In this document: piece after piece, positions 30,970 to 44,279 of the stretch
How the letters are laid out: each line of letters opens with the position of its first letter
How positions within the stretch are numbered: the stretch's first letter is position 1
Origin: Wigglesworthia glossinidia
GTDB lineage: Bacteria > Pseudomonadota > Gammaproteobacteria > Enterobacterales > Enterobacteriaceae
Direction of reading: 5' to 3'
Length of the DNA: 63,422 bases
Assembly: GCA_030827005.1 (NCBI GenBank)
Contig: JAVBJL010000006.1
Span: 1-63,422, forward strand
Made by a program: the position numbers and the translations under genes
The notes under the pieces: generated by a model
Told to the model about the DNA's origin: nothing
Seen by the model: only the letters and a program-made list of their open reading frames with translations
Database searches by the model: none

Positions 30970-31369
30970 TATAGCATTACCTTTATATTTTTATGATTTA
31001 ATAGATATTAAAATTTAATAATAAAATAAGGTTTTTAATTTATATTAAGTCGACATAAATTAATTATTTTTTTAATATTTAATATAATTATTCAATTAAT
31101 TTTGTAAAAAAATTGTTTAAATTTCTTATTTTTCTAATAATAAAAAATACGAATCATTTTTTTAATATAAAATTTTAATGATATATGAGCATAAAATAGC
31201 TTATTATCTGTTCTTTTTAAAGAAATTTTTCTTTCTATTTACAAAATAGCATCTATATATTATTTATCTTAAAATGTATTTAATATGCAAATTTTTATTT
31301 TAATGTTTCAATCTGTTTAATATTACATTAATTTTATATAAAATATTAAAAATATTAATATAATTAGTA
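30970..31369. other. AT-rich spacer between hemE and hupA
   Basis: This 400-nt gap holds yjaG, nfi and other genes in E. coli; none is recognisable here. It must contain the hupA promoter on the minus strand. I see only A/T runs and a short GAAA/TTTC inverted stretch near 31220. Confidence 0.5.
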
Positions 31370-32437
31370 TTATCTTTGGTGATATTTTTGCGATAAATGA
31401 TGCACGGAATCTACTAAAAATTTTATTTTTTTTGGATCCGTATCGGGTAATATTCCATGTCCAAGACTAAAAATATGACCTTCTCCAAATCCGAATTTAG
31501 ATAAAATCAATTCGATTTCTTTTTTAATATAATTTTTTTTAGCATATAAAACATGAGGATCCATATTACCCTGCAAAGCCACATGTGATCCAACTTGTTT
31601 ACGCGCTTTTTGAATATCGATACTCCAATCTAATGCGATAACATCGCATCCAGAATTGGCGATATCTTTAAGCCATTGATTAGAGTTTTTTGTAAAGATT
31701 GTAACAGGAATTTTATATGTCTTTTGTATAAGAAGTAGTTTTTTGATGATTTTTTTTATATAATATAAAGAAAATTCTTTATATTTTTTTTGCTCTAATA
31801 TTCCTCCCCAAGTATCAAAAATTATAATAGCATTTACTCCGGAATGAATTTGTGCATTTAGGTATAAAATAATAGACTTTGTAAGTTTTTTTAATAAAAA
31901 ATGTAAATCTTTTGGATTTTCATATAAAATTTTTTTAATTTTAGTAAAACTTTTTTTTACATTTTCTTCTAGCATATAGCACGCCAAAGTCCATGGACTA
32001 CCCGCAAATCCAATTAACGGAATTTTATTATTAATTTCATAAGATACTATTTGAATCATTTTTAAAACATAATTTATATGCTCTTCTGGATTTGGAATAA
32101 GGAGTTTTTCTATATCGTAACGTGATTTAATGGGATTTAGAAATTTTGGACCAAAATCATTTAAAAATTTTATATCCATACCCATAGCGTATGGTAAAAT
32201 TAAAATATCTGAAAACATAATAGCTGCATCTAAAGAAAAATGATTGATCGGTAATAATGCTGCTTGACTAGATAAATCTGAATTTAAACATAAAGATAAA
32301 AAATCTCCAGATTTTTTTTTAATTTTATTATATTCAGGTAAATACCTACCGGATTGACGCATAATCCAAATTGGGGTTTGATGGACTTTTTCTCGAAAAG
32401 CAGCTTTTAAATAATGATTATTTTTAAAAATTTGCAT
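31370..32437 (-). CDS. hemE: Uroporphyrinogen decarboxylase
   Basis: HemE decarboxylates uroporphyrinogen III to coproporphyrinogen III in haem synthesis. The 355-residue protein (354 in E. coli) has the signature PIWIMRQSGRYLPEY at the N-terminus, FSDILILPYAMG with the catalytic Asp, GFAGSPWTLACYM, and a C-terminal FSLGHGILPDTDP. It lies between hupA and thiC as in E. coli, with rsd and nudC lost between it and thiC. Confidence 0.97.
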   Translation of the reverse strand: MQIFKNNHYLKAAFREKVHQTPIWIMRQSGRYLPEYNKIKKKSGDFLSLCLNSDLSSQAALLPINHFSLDAAIMFSDILILPYAMGMDIKFLNDFGPKFLNPIKSRYDIEKLLIPNPEEHINYVLKMIQIVSYEINNKIPLIGFAGSPWTLACYMLEENVKKSFTKIKKILYENPKDLHFLLKKLTKSIILYLNAQIHSGVNAIIIFDTWGGILEQKKYKEFSLYYIKKIIKKLLLIQKTYKIPVTIFTKNSNQWLKDIANSGCDVIALDWSIDIQKARKQVGSHVALQGNMDPHVLYAKKNYIKKEIELILSKFGFGEGHIFSLGHGILPDTDPKKIKFLVDSVHHLSQKYHQR

Positions 32438-35303
<2,866 letters not shown>

Positions 35304-35339
35304 AAATATACGTATAAATTTTTCAATTAAAAAAATAAT

Positions 35340-36098
35340 ATGAATAATATTAGTAATACGGATTTTTTGCGATACAGTCGTCAGATCCTCTTAAAAGAAA
35401 TAGGAATATCTGGACAAAAAAAATTAAAACATTCTAAAATATTATTAATAGGATTGGGGGGTATAGGATCTACTGCATCTATTTATTTAGCATCTGCTGG
35501 AATTGGAACTTTATTATTAGCAGATTATGACGTAGTGGAAGTATCTAATTTACAAAGACAAATATTATATTCTACAGGTGACATTAAAAAAAATAAAGTT
35601 GATATCGCCAAATATAATTTGCTTAAACACAATGAGTCTATTAAATATTTCGCAATAAAAAAAAAACTAAATAAAAAAAATATAGCTAAATATATTAAAT
35701 ATGCAGATCTAATTTTAGATTGTACAGATACGATGCACATTCGTCAGATTATAAATCGTATGTGTGTTGATACGAATAAGCCGTTAATTAGCGCGAGTGC
35801 AATAGGGTTTAAGGGTCAGCTACTATCAGTTTGGCCACCATGAAAGCATGGGTGCTATGCTTGCTTATTCTCAGATAATATCGAAAAATATCAAAATTGT
35901 CAAGAGTATGGAATTTTGGGTCCAATTGCTGGAATGATGGGTATATTACAAGCATTAGAAGCAATTAAATTTATTATTGGAATACATGATAAACGTGAAA
36001 AAATAAAAATATTTAACGGAAAAACGTTGCAATTAAAAATATTAAAATTAACAAAAAATACAAATTGTCGTGTTTGTATTAAAAATAAATTCAAATAA
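35340..36098 (+). pseudogene. thiF: Sulfur carrier protein adenylyltransferase ThiF, one in-frame TGA
   Basis: ThiF adenylates the C-terminus of ThiS for sulfur transfer in thiazole synthesis. Read across one TGA at 35841-35843, the frame gives 252 codons (E. coli ThiF: 251 residues). It starts NTDFLRYSRQILL and has the ATP loop GLGGIGSTASIYLASAG, SNLQRQILYSTGD and DCTD. After the TGA come KHGCYAC, the first zinc CxxC, then GPIAGMMGILQALEAIK and the second zinc pair in CRVC. E. coli has Trp exactly at the TGA position (PPWEQGCYRC), so this is a TGG-to-TGA change. No other damage is seen. It may be a fresh nonsense mutation, a read-through gene or a sequence error. Confidence 0.85.
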
Positions 36099-36100
36099 AT

Positions 36101-36301
36101 ATGAAAATTATATTCAATGATTCTCAAATAGAAATAAGTAATAAAATTACACTTCTTGAATTCATTTCTAAGTATCATAAAGAAACATTTGGACTGGCAG
36201 TATCAGTAAATAATACCGTTATACCTAAGAAAGAATGGTTTAAATTAAAAATTAAAAAAAATGACAATATTATTTTATTCCAAGCTATAGCTGGAGGATA
36301 A
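36101..36301 (+). CDS. thiS: Sulfur carrier protein ThiS
   Basis: ThiS is a ubiquitin-like carrier whose C-terminal Gly-Gly takes up sulfur as a thiocarboxylate for thiazole synthesis. The 66-residue product equals the E. coli length and ends in FQAIAGG, with the required GG. It starts 2 nt after the thiF stop and its final GG codons form the GGAGG ribosome-binding site of thiG. It depends on ThiF for activation, so the state of thiF decides whether it works. Confidence 0.95.
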   Translation: MKIIFNDSQIEISNKITLLEFISKYHKETFGLAVSVNNTVIPKKEWFKLKIKKNDNIILFQAIAGG

Positions 36302-36303
36302 AA

Positions 36304-37068
36304 ATGTTAAAAATACATAATACTATATTTAAATCTAGATTGTTTCTTGGCACTGGAAAATTTTCTTCTAATAAACAAATGTTAGAAGCTATATATGCAT
36401 CTGAATGCGAATTGGTAACATTATCTATACGTAGAATAGATTTAAAGAATAAAAAAGATAGATTTTTAACTGCTTTAAATACTTCTAAAGTAAAATTATT
36501 ACCAAATACATCCGGGGCATCTAATGCTAAAGAAGCTATATTAGCTGCTAATTTAGCTAGAGAAGCATTACATACAAATTGGATTAAATTAGAAATTCAT
36601 CCAGAAAAAAAGTATTTACTACCTGACCCTATAGAAACACTACATGCTTCTGAAAAACTAGTGAAATTAGGTTTTATAGTGCTTCCATATTGTAGTCCAG
36701 ATCCAGTACTATGTCATAGACTTGCTGAAGTAGGCTGCAGTGCTGTGATGCCTCTTGGATCTCCAATCGGAAGTAATCAAGGATTAATCAGTCGTGATTT
36801 TTTAAAAATTATTATTGAGCAAATTAATATCCCAATTATTGTAGATGCAGGAATTGGACAACCGAGTCATGCAGTAGAAGCAATAGAAATCGGAGCCGAT
36901 GCAGTATTAGTGAATACTGCTATCGCCACAGCTTATGATCCGATAGGTATGGCAAAATCTTTTAAGATTGCCATAAAATCAGCGGAAATAGCAAAAAAAT
37001 CTGGAATTTCTGAAAAAAATACATTTGCTATTGGCAGTAGTCCATTAACTAAATTTCTTAATAATTAG
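36304..37068 (+). CDS. thiG: Thiazole synthase
   Basis: ThiG builds the thiazole phosphate from deoxyxylulose phosphate, dehydroglycine and ThiS thiocarboxylate. The 254-residue TIM barrel (256 in E. coli) has FLGTGKFSS at the start, [14 protein letters not shown], the Schiff-base Lys region [33 protein letters not shown] and [10 protein letters not shown]. It overlaps the regulatory end of thiS through the Shine-Dalgarno and precedes thiH by 8 nt. ThiG and ThiH form a complex. Confidence 0.97.
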   Translation: MLKIHNTIFKSRLFLGTGKFSSNKQMLEAIYASECELVTLSIRRIDLKNKKDRFLTALNTSKVKLLPNTSGASNAKEAILAANLAREALHTNWIKLEIHPEKKYLLPDPIETLHASEKLVKLGFIVLPYCSPDPVLCHRLAEVGCSAVMPLGSPIGSNQGLISRDFLKIIIEQINIPIIVDAGIGQPSHAVEAIEIGADAVLVNTAIATAYDPIGMAKSFKIAIKSAEIAKKSGISEKNTFAIGSSPLTKFLNN

Positions 37069-37076
37069 AGAATTAT

Positions 37077-38195
37077 ATGAACAGTTTTCAAGATATCTGG
37101 AAAAATATTCAATGGAATGAAATTGCTAATTTAATTTTTAAATGTAATGAAAACGATGTAAAATTAGTATTATCAAAAAAAAGTTTTTATTTAAATGACA
37201 TTATACCTATTTTATCAAAAGCAGCTGGTTTATATTTAGAAAAACTATCACAAATTGCGCAAAAACTAACCCAGATACGTTTTGGAAAAACTATACGATT
37301 TTTTGCTCCATTGTATCTTTCTAATTTTTGCGCAAATGATTGCACATATTGTGGTTTTTCTATGAAAAACAAAATACGTAGGAAAGTTTTAAATTCCGAA
37401 GAAGTTTTAAAGGAATGCCATGAACTGCTTAAAAATAATATTAATCATGTATTATTAGTTAGTGGTGAACATGATAAAATAGCTGGAATTAACTATTTTT
37501 CTAAAATCATTTTACTAATTCGTAAACAATTTAGCTCCATTTTAATGGAAGTACAGCCACTATCTACACAAAATTATTCAGTATTAAAAAATTTAGGATT
37601 AGACGGAGTTGTAGTTTATCAAGAAACATACGATATAGAATCATATAAAAAAAATCATATATATGGAAAAAAAAGAGATTTTTTTTGGAGATTAAATACT
37701 CCAGAAAGAATTGCACAAGCAAATATTGAAAAAATAGGCCTCGGAATACTTGTTGGTTTATCGGATAATTGGCGTGTAGATTGTTATTTTTTAGCATGTC
37801 ATATTTCTTATTTAAGAAAATTATATTGGAAATCCAACTATTCAATATCTATTTTAAGGCTACGTCCTTGCTTAAATGGAATGCAACCATATTCGATTAT
37901 GACCGATCGAGAATTACTACAAATAATGTGTGCATTTCGTATATTTTTTCCAGAAATAGAAATTTCTCTTTCTACAAGAGAATCGGCAACATTTCGTGAT
38001 CATGTATCTCCAATTTTAGCTAATAACATTAGCGCCGGATCTAAAACAAATCCCGGGGGTTATATAACATCAAAAACAGAGTTGGAGCAGTTTTATCCAC
38101 AAGATAATCGCTCTCCTAAAGAAGTATCTAATGCATTAAAAAAATATGGACTTTCTTCTGTTTGGAAAGATTGGGACTACTATTTGGGAAGATAG
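37077..38195 (+). CDS. thiH: 2-iminoacetate synthase (radical SAM)
   Basis: ThiH cleaves tyrosine by radical chemistry to give dehydroglycine and p-cresol for ThiG. The iron-sulfur motif CANDCTYCGF (CxxxCxxC) is intact near residue 85. The VSGEHDK and ETYDIESY stretches follow, and the C-terminal region has STRESATFRDH and GSKTNPGGY. The length is 372 residues (377 in E. coli). It is the last gene of the thi operon, followed by a hairpin with a short T-run. Using tyrosine here fits with shikimate genes in the same window. Confidence 0.96.
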   Translation: MNSFQDIWKNIQWNEIANLIFKCNENDVKLVLSKKSFYLNDIIPILSKAAGLYLEKLSQIAQKLTQIRFGKTIRFFAPLYLSNFCANDCTYCGFSMKNKIRRKVLNSEEVLKECHELLKNNINHVLLVSGEHDKIAGINYFSKIILLIRKQFSSILMEVQPLSTQNYSVLKNLGLDGVVVYQETYDIESYKKNHIYGKKRDFFWRLNTPERIAQANIEKIGLGILVGLSDNWRVDCYFLACHISYLRKLYWKSNYSISILRLRPCLNGMQPYSIMTDRELLQIMCAFRIFFPEIEISLSTRESATFRDHVSPILANNISAGSKTNPGGYITSKTELEQFYPQDNRSPKEVSNALKKYGLSSVWKDWDYYLGR

Positions 38196-38223
38196 TCGTG
38201 TAAGATTTTTTTAAATATAGTCG

Positions 38224-38254
38224 TCGCTCTATATTTTTAAATAGAAGCGATTTT
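38224..38254. terminator. Probable terminator between thiH and hspQ
   Basis: TCGCTCTAT pairs with ATAGAAGCGA, leaving one bulged A. The stem is followed on the plus strand by TTTT. It lies between the convergent stops of thiH and hspQ and would end the thi transcript. The T-run is short. Confidence 0.55.
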
Positions 38255-38336
38255 ATACTTATATATTTTGTATTCTTAAAATTTTAATATTTTAAAGAGT
38301 ATTATAAAAAAATAAATAATTTTTAAAAATTTTAAA

Positions 38337-38654
38337 TTAATTCCTCAATCTTGGAGTTTTTAGTTGTTTTTTAATAGATGCCGAAAGTTCGTCTAATTTT
38401 GGTTGTTCTGGATGTACTGGGAATATTTCATATCCTAGTTGTGCTTCTGCTAAATATGTATGAACCGGCTTTCCATCTTCGTCTTCCATCACGACATAAT
38501 ACCATGGTGAGGTACGTAAACTATCGTCTGCAGAAATTTCCTCTAAAGAAGGTTTTTCTAAAGAATATTCTGGATCTACGTCGATTATCACTCCTAAGTA
38601 TCCAAGCAATTTATGTCGCACCTGTTGTCCTATACCGAACTTGCTTGCAATCAT
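38337..38654 (-). CDS. hspQ: Heat shock protein HspQ
   Basis: HspQ (YccV) is a small protein that in E. coli binds hemimethylated oriC DNA and acts as a specificity-enhancing factor for the Lon protease. The 105-residue product has the E. coli length and is unusually well conserved: the start [34 protein letters not shown], and the end LKTPRLRN. It stands alone between thiH and rpiA with convergent and divergent neighbours. Confidence 0.96.
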   Translation of the reverse strand: MIASKFGIGQQVRHKLLGYLGVIIDVDPEYSLEKPSLEEISADDSLRTSPWYYVVMEDEDGKPVHTYLAEAQLGYEIFPVHPEQPKLDELSASIKKQLKTPRLRN

Positions 38655-39193
38655 AAAACCTCCGGATAAATTCCATTTTAGTATATCATATGACAGAGTT
38701 CAATAAAATTCAAGTCTCTAAAAAATTGGGTAATAATTTTATATTTTGATTTTTTGTAAAATAAATTAATGTTAATTTTTTAAAAAAATATATTACTTTA
38801 TGCTTGACTGTTATAGTATATAGAAATAAATTTTTAATAAGATATAAATTTAATTCTTTCTTTTAAAAAGAATACATATAAATTTATATATAATATTAGT
38901 GTATAATATTTTATATTTTATCATTTTTTTTTGCTAATTTTTACAATATATCATTAAAAAATTAGTAATATAATTTCAATTATTCATACTAAAATGTATT
39001 AAAATATTTAAATTCATAAATATTATTTTTAAATATTTTAATTTAATAAAAATAATACTAATTTAAATATTAATTAAATTTATTTATTATTAAAATAAAC
39101 AATATTTTAATTAATATTAAAATTATTTATATAATTTAATTATACGTGAACAACTTTAATATTTAAAATTTATATTTAATATATAATAATACT
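38655..39193. other. Long divergent AT-rich spacer between hspQ and rpiA
   Basis: These 539 nt contain no open frame with a plausible product and no tRNA-like fold. TTGACT at 38804 resembles a -35 box, but no good -10 box follows at the right distance. A short ATTCTTT/AAAGAAT inverted repeat lies near 38855. The spacer is probably eroded DNA. Confidence 0.5.
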
Positions 39194-39850
39194 GTGACAA
39201 TAAATCAACTAAAAAAAAAAGCAGGATGGGCTGCGCTAAAATATATTAAGCCAGGAAATATTGTAGGTGTGGGTAGTGGGTCTACTACAACATATTTTAT
39301 TGATGCGTTGGGTTCAGTTAAAAATTTTATTATCGGTGCAGTTTCAAGCTCTAAAAATTCTTCATATAAATTAAAAAAATTGAATATTCCTTTATTAGAT
39401 TTAAACGAAGTTGAGAGCTTAGATATTTATATAGATGGAGCAGATGAAATTAATGCTAAAAAACATATGATTAAAGGTAAAGGTGCTGCTTTAACAAGAG
39501 AAAAAATTATTGCATCTGCAGCAAAAAAATTTATTTGCATTGTAGATAGTACTAAAATTGTTTCTGTTTTAGGAGGCGTACCATTACCAATAGAAGTCAT
39601 ACCAATGGCTAGAACAACAGTTTCTAAGAGAATTATTGATTTAGGAGGGGTGCCAAAATATAGAAAAGGTATAATTACGGAAAATGGAAACATTTTATTA
39701 GATGTATATAATTTAAAAATTCTGAATGCTTTATTGTTAGAAAAAAAAATTAATAATATTCCCGGAGTTGTAGCGGTAGGATTATTTGCTCATCGTTCTG
39801 CCGATATCGTAATTATATCTGGGAATCAAGGAATAAAAATTGTTGAATAA
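39194..39850 (+). CDS. rpiA: Ribose-5-phosphate isomerase A
   Basis: RpiA interconverts ribose 5-phosphate and ribulose 5-phosphate and feeds PRPP, purine and thiamine precursors. The 218-residue product (219 in E. coli) starts at GTG (no better ATG nearby). It has [21 protein letters not shown], the catalytic region [21 protein letters not shown] and [11 protein letters not shown]. It stands between two long spacers and must have its own promoter. Confidence 0.97.
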   Translation: MTINQLKKKAGWAALKYIKPGNIVGVGSGSTTTYFIDALGSVKNFIIGAVSSSKNSSYKLKKLNIPLLDLNEVESLDIYIDGADEINAKKHMIKGKGAALTREKIIASAAKKFICIVDSTKIVSVLGGVPLPIEVIPMARTTVSKRIIDLGGVPKYRKGIITENGNILLDVYNLKILNALLLEKKINNIPGVVAVGLFAHRSADIVIISGNQGIKIVE

Positions 39851-40070
39851 TATAAAAATTATACAAAATAATGATAATAATGCATTTTTTTAACAACACT
39901 TCTTTTATTAAGGAAGTATGTATTTAAAATATTAAATTTTTATTTTTTATTTAATTAATTTAATTTTTAAATTAATAAACTTATTTATTGCAGCACAATA
40001 TTTAACATTAAAAATATATAATTATTATTTTAAAAAATAATTTTAAATTTAATTTTAGGTGATACAAATT

Positions 40071-41327
40071 ATGTTGACAAATCATCATATTTTTAAAGAA
40101 TACGATTCTGAATTATGGAGCTATCTTGATCAAGAATCTATTAGACAAGAAGAACACATAGAGCTTATTGCATCTGAAAATTATGTTAGTAAATATGTGA
40201 TGTATCTTCAAGGTTCATTATTAACTAATAAATATGCTGAAGGATATCCAAATAAAAGATATTATGGAGGATGTGCACATATAGATAAAATTGAAAATTT
40301 AGCAATTAAACGAGCTAAATCTTTATTTAATGCAGATTATGCTAATGTACAACCGCATTCAGGTTCACAGGCAAATTTCGCCGTATATTCTGCACTACTC
40401 AAACCAGGAGATACAGTATTAGGGATGGATTTAAAACACGGTGGGCATTTAACGCATGGTTCTTCTGCAAATTTTTCTGGTAAATTATATAATTTTATAT
40501 CATATGGAGTAAATAATTTAGGTAAAATTGATTATCAAGAATTATCTAATTTGTCAAAAAAATACGGTCCTAGAATGATTGTTGGAGGGTTTTCATCATA
40601 TTCAGGATTAGTGGATTGGAAAAAAATGCGAAAAATTTCGGATGAAATTGGAGCATATTTGCTTGCAGACATTGCTCATGTTGCAGGATTAATTGTTGCT
40701 GGTATATATCCAAGTGCTATTCCTTACGCACACGTAGTTACTTCTACTACACATAAAACTTTAGCTGGTCCTAGAGGAGGGTTAATTTTATCTAAATCAG
40801 GGGATATTGAATTATACAAAAAATTGGATTCTTCAGTTTTTCCTGGATCTCAAGGTGGACCTTTGATGCATATCATTGCAGCAAAAGCATTAGCTTTTAA
40901 AGAAGCTATGTCGTTAAATTTTAAAAATTATCAAAAGCAAATTATTAAAAATTCTAAGGCTATGGTAGAAATTTTTTTATCACGAAAATTTAAAATAATT
41001 TCGGGAGGAACTGAAAATCATCTGTTTATAGTTAATTTAACTGATCGTAATATTACGGGAAAATTAGCAGAAAAAGTTTTAGAACAATCTAATATTACTG
41101 TAAATAAAAATTCCATACCACACGATCCTCTCGGCCCACTAATTACTTCTGGAATACGCATTGGAACTCCGGCAGTAACAAGAAGAGGGCTAAACGAAAT
41201 ACATGTTAAAATGCTTGCAGAATGGATATGTGATATACTAGATAATATCTATGATAGTAATATGATTAAAAAAATTAAAGTTCAAGTTTTGAATCTATGT
41301 AAAAAATTTCCTGTTTATAAAAAATAA
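40071..41327 (+). CDS. glyA: Serine hydroxymethyltransferase
   Basis: GlyA converts serine to glycine and loads one-carbon units on tetrahydrofolate for purine and formyl-methionine synthesis. The protein is about 418 residues (417 in E. coli) with [29 protein letters not shown], the PLP lysine in [11 protein letters not shown], and [14 protein letters not shown] take ATG at 40071: AGGTG lies 9 nt before it. A GTG at 40059 would sit inside that ribosome-binding site. The serine would come from SerC-dependent synthesis or the SdaC importer in this window. Confidence 0.97.
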   Translation: MLTNHHIFKEYDSELWSYLDQESIRQEEHIELIASENYVSKYVMYLQGSLLTNKYAEGYPNKRYYGGCAHIDKIENLAIKRAKSLFNADYANVQPHSGSQANFAVYSALLKPGDTVLGMDLKHGGHLTHGSSANFSGKLYNFISYGVNNLGKIDYQELSNLSKKYGPRMIVGGFSSYSGLVDWKKMRKISDEIGAYLLADIAHVAGLIVAGIYPSAIPYAHVVTSTTHKTLAGPRGGLILSKSGDIELYKKLDSSVFPGSQGGPLMHIIAAKALAFKEAMSLNFKNYQKQIIKNSKAMVEIFLSRKFKIISGGTENHLFIVNLTDRNITGKLAEKVLEQSNITVNKNSIPHDPLGPLITSGIRIGTPAVTRRGLNEIHVKMLAEWICDILDNIYDSNMIKKIKVQVLNLCKKFPVYKK

Positions 41328-41347
41328 AGATAATACGTTAGTATTAT
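41326..41347 (-). terminator. Possible terminator downstream of ssb
   Basis: ATAATAC (41330-41336) pairs with GTATTAT (41341-41347) around a GTTA loop. On the minus strand it is followed by CTTTATTTTTT and would end ssb transcripts inside the 3' end of glyA. The stem is weak. Confidence 0.4.
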
Positions 41348-41357
41348 TTAAAAAAGA

Positions 41358-41858
41358 TTAAAACGGAATATCGTCATCAAAACTTATATCTATATTTTTT
41401 TTCTTTTTTTCTTCTTCATCGTATTCTGCTTGATTTTTTTCTTGATTTTTTATTTTATTTTTTTGTTTTCCAGTCCACGATATTTTCTCTGAATCCGTAT
41501 CAGAAATATGTTTTGTTCCGAGCATTTGCATAGCACCATTAATGCCTACAATAACTTCTGTAATATACTTATCTTGACCATTTTGGTCTTGCCATTTTCT
41601 TGTTTGTAAGCTCCCTTCGATATATACTTGAGATCCTTTTCGTAAATATTCTCCGGCTATTTCAGCTAATTTTCCAAAAATAACTACTCTGTGCCATTCG
41701 GTTTTTTCTTTGATTTCTCCGGTATTTTTATCGCGCCAACTTTCAGATGTTGCAAGCGTGATATTTGTAACGGCACTTCCATTAGGAATGTAGCGTACAT
41801 CTGGATTTTGCCCTAAATGTCCAATTAAAATGACTTTATTAATTCCTCTACTACTCAT
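41358..41858 (-). CDS. ssb: Single-stranded DNA-binding protein
   Basis: SSB coats single-stranded DNA and recruits replication and repair proteins. I choose ATG at 41858, which gives [16 protein letters not shown], matches E. coli MASRGVNKV, and has GGAG 6 nt upstream; the in-frame ATG at 41870 would add four residues. The OB-fold ends with YITEVIV and MQMLG. The linker is short and lysine-rich rather than Gly/Gln-rich, and the protein-binding tail DDDIPF is intact. It is followed by a shared hairpin with glyA. Confidence 0.97.
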   Translation of the reverse strand: MSSRGINKVILIGHLGQNPDVRYIPNGSAVTNITLATSESWRDKNTGEIKEKTEWHRVVIFGKLAEIAGEYLRKGSQVYIEGSLQTRKWQDQNGQDKYITEVIVGINGAMQMLGTKHISDTDSEKISWTGKQKNKIKNQEKNQAEYDEEEKKKKNIDISFDDDIPF

Positions 41859-41946
41859 GTAGTACTCCAAAAATATTAATATTTTAGTATAAATTTAGTA
41901 ATAAAAAATTTTATATTTTTATATCAGTTAATAATTACATGTCTTT

Positions 41947-43341
41947 TTATTCGTAAAAATTATGTGAATAATTATCAAATCTAGACCATTTTCCATTAAA
42001 AGTTAGACGAATTGTTCCGATTGGTCCGTTACGTTGTTTTCCTAAAATAATTTCTGCTATCCCTTTTGTCTCACTATTTTCATGATAAACTTCGTCACGA
42101 TAGATAAACATAATAACATCTGCATCTTGCTCGATTGATCCAGATTCTCTTAAATCTGAATTTACTGGTCTTTTATCAGATCTTTGTTCTAAACTACGAT
42201 TAAGCTGCGACAAAGCAATAACTGGAACTTGAAGTTCTTTTGCCAAGGCTTTTAAAGATCTTGAAATTTCTGCAATTTCTAAAGTTCTATTATTAAATAT
42301 CGTAGGCGCATGCATAAGTTGAAGATAATCTATCATAATTAAACTTAAACCTTCATGTTCACGGAAAATTCTTCTTGATCTAGATCGAATTTCTGTTGCT
42401 GTTAGCTTAGAAGAATCATCAATATAAATATTCTTTTTTTTTAGTAAAATCTCTACTGTATGTGATATACGTGACCAATCTTCTTTTGTCAACTGACCAG
42501 TTCTTAAGCGACTTTGATCGACTCTTGATAGAGAAGAAAGTATACGTATCATAATTTGTTCGCCTGGCATTTCTAAACTAAAAATTAAAACTGGTTTTTC
42601 TTCGTTTATTGCTGCATATTCACACAAATTTATAGCAAAAGTTGTTTTTCCCATTGAAGGTCGCGCAGCAATAATGATAAGATCTGATTTTTGCAGACCG
42701 GATGTTTTTTTATCTAAATCCTGATATCCACTAGAAATTCCAATAATTTCGCTTTTTGGTTCTTGATATAGTTTTTCGATTTTTTCTACTGTATCATTTA
42801 AAACCGATTCAATATTTTTAGGTCCTTCATGTTTTCTATTACGATTTTCTGATATTTGAAAAACACGCGATTCTGCTAAATCTAAAAGGTCTTCGCTATT
42901 TCTTCCTTTTGGATTATAACTGGCATCAAAAATTTCTTGTGCAACATTGATAATTTGTCTAACAATAGCACGTTCGCGAACGATTTCTGAATAAACGAAT
43001 ATATTGGTGATACTAGGAATGTTTTTTGATAATTCAGCTAAATATGCAAACCCTCCGATTAATTTCAACTTTCCTTTTCTTTCCAGTGATTCCGAGACTG
43101 TAATTAAATCGATCGGTTTTCCAGTTTCAAATAAGCTACACATTTCTTTAAAAATTAACTGATGTGAACGATTAAAAAAATCATCGTAATGAATTCTATC
43201 TGATATATCATCCCAGTAATGATTATTTAACATCAAACCGCCTATAATTGATTGTTCGGCTTCTAAAGAATGCGGTGGAATCTTGATATTATAACTGATA
43301 CGAGATGATTTACTATTAATATATTTAGATGACATGGACAT
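41947..43341 (-). CDS. dnaB: Replicative DNA helicase DnaB
   Basis: DnaB is the hexameric fork helicase. The 464-residue protein (471 in E. coli) has the N-terminal collar domain (PPHSLEAEQSIIGGLMLN). The RecA-like domain has Walker A ARPSMGKTTFA, Walker B LIMIDYLQLM, and the arginine-finger region SDLRESGSIEQDAD, ending KWSRFDNY. It is upstream of ssb on the same strand. Its usual partner, the tau part of DnaX, is missing in this genome. Confidence 0.98.
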   Translation of the reverse strand: MSMSSKYINSKSSRISYNIKIPPHSLEAEQSIIGGLMLNNHYWDDISDRIHYDDFFNRSHQLIFKEMCSLFETGKPIDLITVSESLERKGKLKLIGGFAYLAELSKNIPSITNIFVYSEIVRERAIVRQIINVAQEIFDASYNPKGRNSEDLLDLAESRVFQISENRNRKHEGPKNIESVLNDTVEKIEKLYQEPKSEIIGISSGYQDLDKKTSGLQKSDLIIIAARPSMGKTTFAINLCEYAAINEEKPVLIFSLEMPGEQIMIRILSSLSRVDQSRLRTGQLTKEDWSRISHTVEILLKKKNIYIDDSSKLTATEIRSRSRRIFREHEGLSLIMIDYLQLMHAPTIFNNRTLEIAEISRSLKALAKELQVPVIALSQLNRSLEQRSDKRPVNSDLRESGSIEQDADVIMFIYRDEVYHENSETKGIAEIILGKQRNGPIGTIRLTFNGKWSRFDNYSHNFYE

Positions 43342-43406
43342 GTATGTTTAATAAATAAACGTTTGCTTTTTAATTAATTGTAGTTAAAATTTTATTTTAT
43401 CACAAA

Positions 43407-44138
43407 TTATTTAAAATAATTGTATTTTAATAATTCTTCGTTAACTAATTTCAATTTATCTCGTACTATATTGTAGCAGTCTTGAGATAACTGTTTTACT
43501 TGATTTTTACGATACTTTTTTATGTTAATTGGGGGTAACATTTCAACTATTACTGGTCCGTTATTGTATTGATTAATTTTTATTTTTGATGTATTTGAAA
43601 CACAAATTGGAATTATGGGAACTTGGGCTTGCAAAGCAATATAAAATGCTCCAGGTTTAAATGGCAACAACCCTCTTCCATGACTACGCGTACCTTCTGG
43701 AAAAATCCAAATTGATGTTTTTTTATCTTTTAATATAGATTTAATTTTATTTAACTCTCTTAAAGAGCTTGTTTTATTTTTTCTATTTATTAATAAATTT
43801 CCTGATATCCAATATAATATTCCAAAAAAAGGAACCCATATTAAACTTTTTTTTCCTATTGTTATGGTATTTTTTCTTATAGCTCGAGAAACTGTAATCA
43901 TATCAAAATTGTTTTGATGATTAGCTATATATATACAATTTTTTGGAAAATTAATATTTTTTGGATAACGTATAATTAGTTGAATCCCAAAAATATAAGA
44001 AAAGTAACTAAAAATTTTTCCAAATTTATATGCATGACAGGAATTGCACGGTTTATATAACGCGCAATAAATTGATCCTAAGATACAGATTAAGATACAA
44101 GTTGTCAGTAATATTAATATTCTAAGGATAGCTAACAT
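43407..44138 (-). CDS. plsC: 1-acyl-sn-glycerol-3-phosphate acyltransferase
   Basis: PlsC acylates lysophosphatidic acid to phosphatidic acid in the inner membrane. An N-terminal membrane helix (about 3-25) precedes the catalytic NHQNNFD motif (HX4D). The FPEGTRSHGRGLLPFKPGAF block follows, then VPIIPICVSNT. The length of 243 residues matches E. coli (245). The N-terminal half is more hydrophobic and divergent. It stands alone between dnaB and aroE on the minus strand; parC, its E. coli neighbour, is not here. Confidence 0.95.
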   Translation of the reverse strand: MLAILRILILLTTCILICILGSIYCALYKPCNSCHAYKFGKIFSYFSYIFGIQLIIRYPKNINFPKNCIYIANHQNNFDMITVSRAIRKNTITIGKKSLIWVPFFGILYWISGNLLINRKNKTSSLRELNKIKSILKDKKTSIWIFPEGTRSHGRGLLPFKPGAFYIALQAQVPIIPICVSNTSKIKINQYNNGPVIVEMLPPINIKKYRKNQVKQLSQDCYNIVRDKLKLVNEELLKYNYFK

Positions 44139-44279
44139 TTTATAAAAATAAATTATTTATTGTTTTTAGTTAAATTTTAATATAAAAATTTATTTAATTT
44201 TATAATTGTTAATTTATATAATATGCGTATTTTAACGTATATTTTAATATAAATATTATCATGGTTTTAATAAAATTTT

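Noticed and set aside
35841..35843. TGA reassigned to tryptophan in this genome, as in some tiny symbionts
   Set aside because: htpG, murB and tsaC end in TGA at the positions where their E. coli counterparts end, so TGA works as a stop. Trp is otherwise written TGG.
38804..38833. Promoter in the hspQ-rpiA spacer with TTGACT
   Set aside because: No acceptable -10 box lies 16-18 nt downstream, and the site is about 370 nt from rpiA. It may be chance.
40059..40070. glyA starting at GTG 40059
   Set aside because: The GTG lies within the AGGTG ribosome-binding site of ATG 40071, which gives the family N-terminus.
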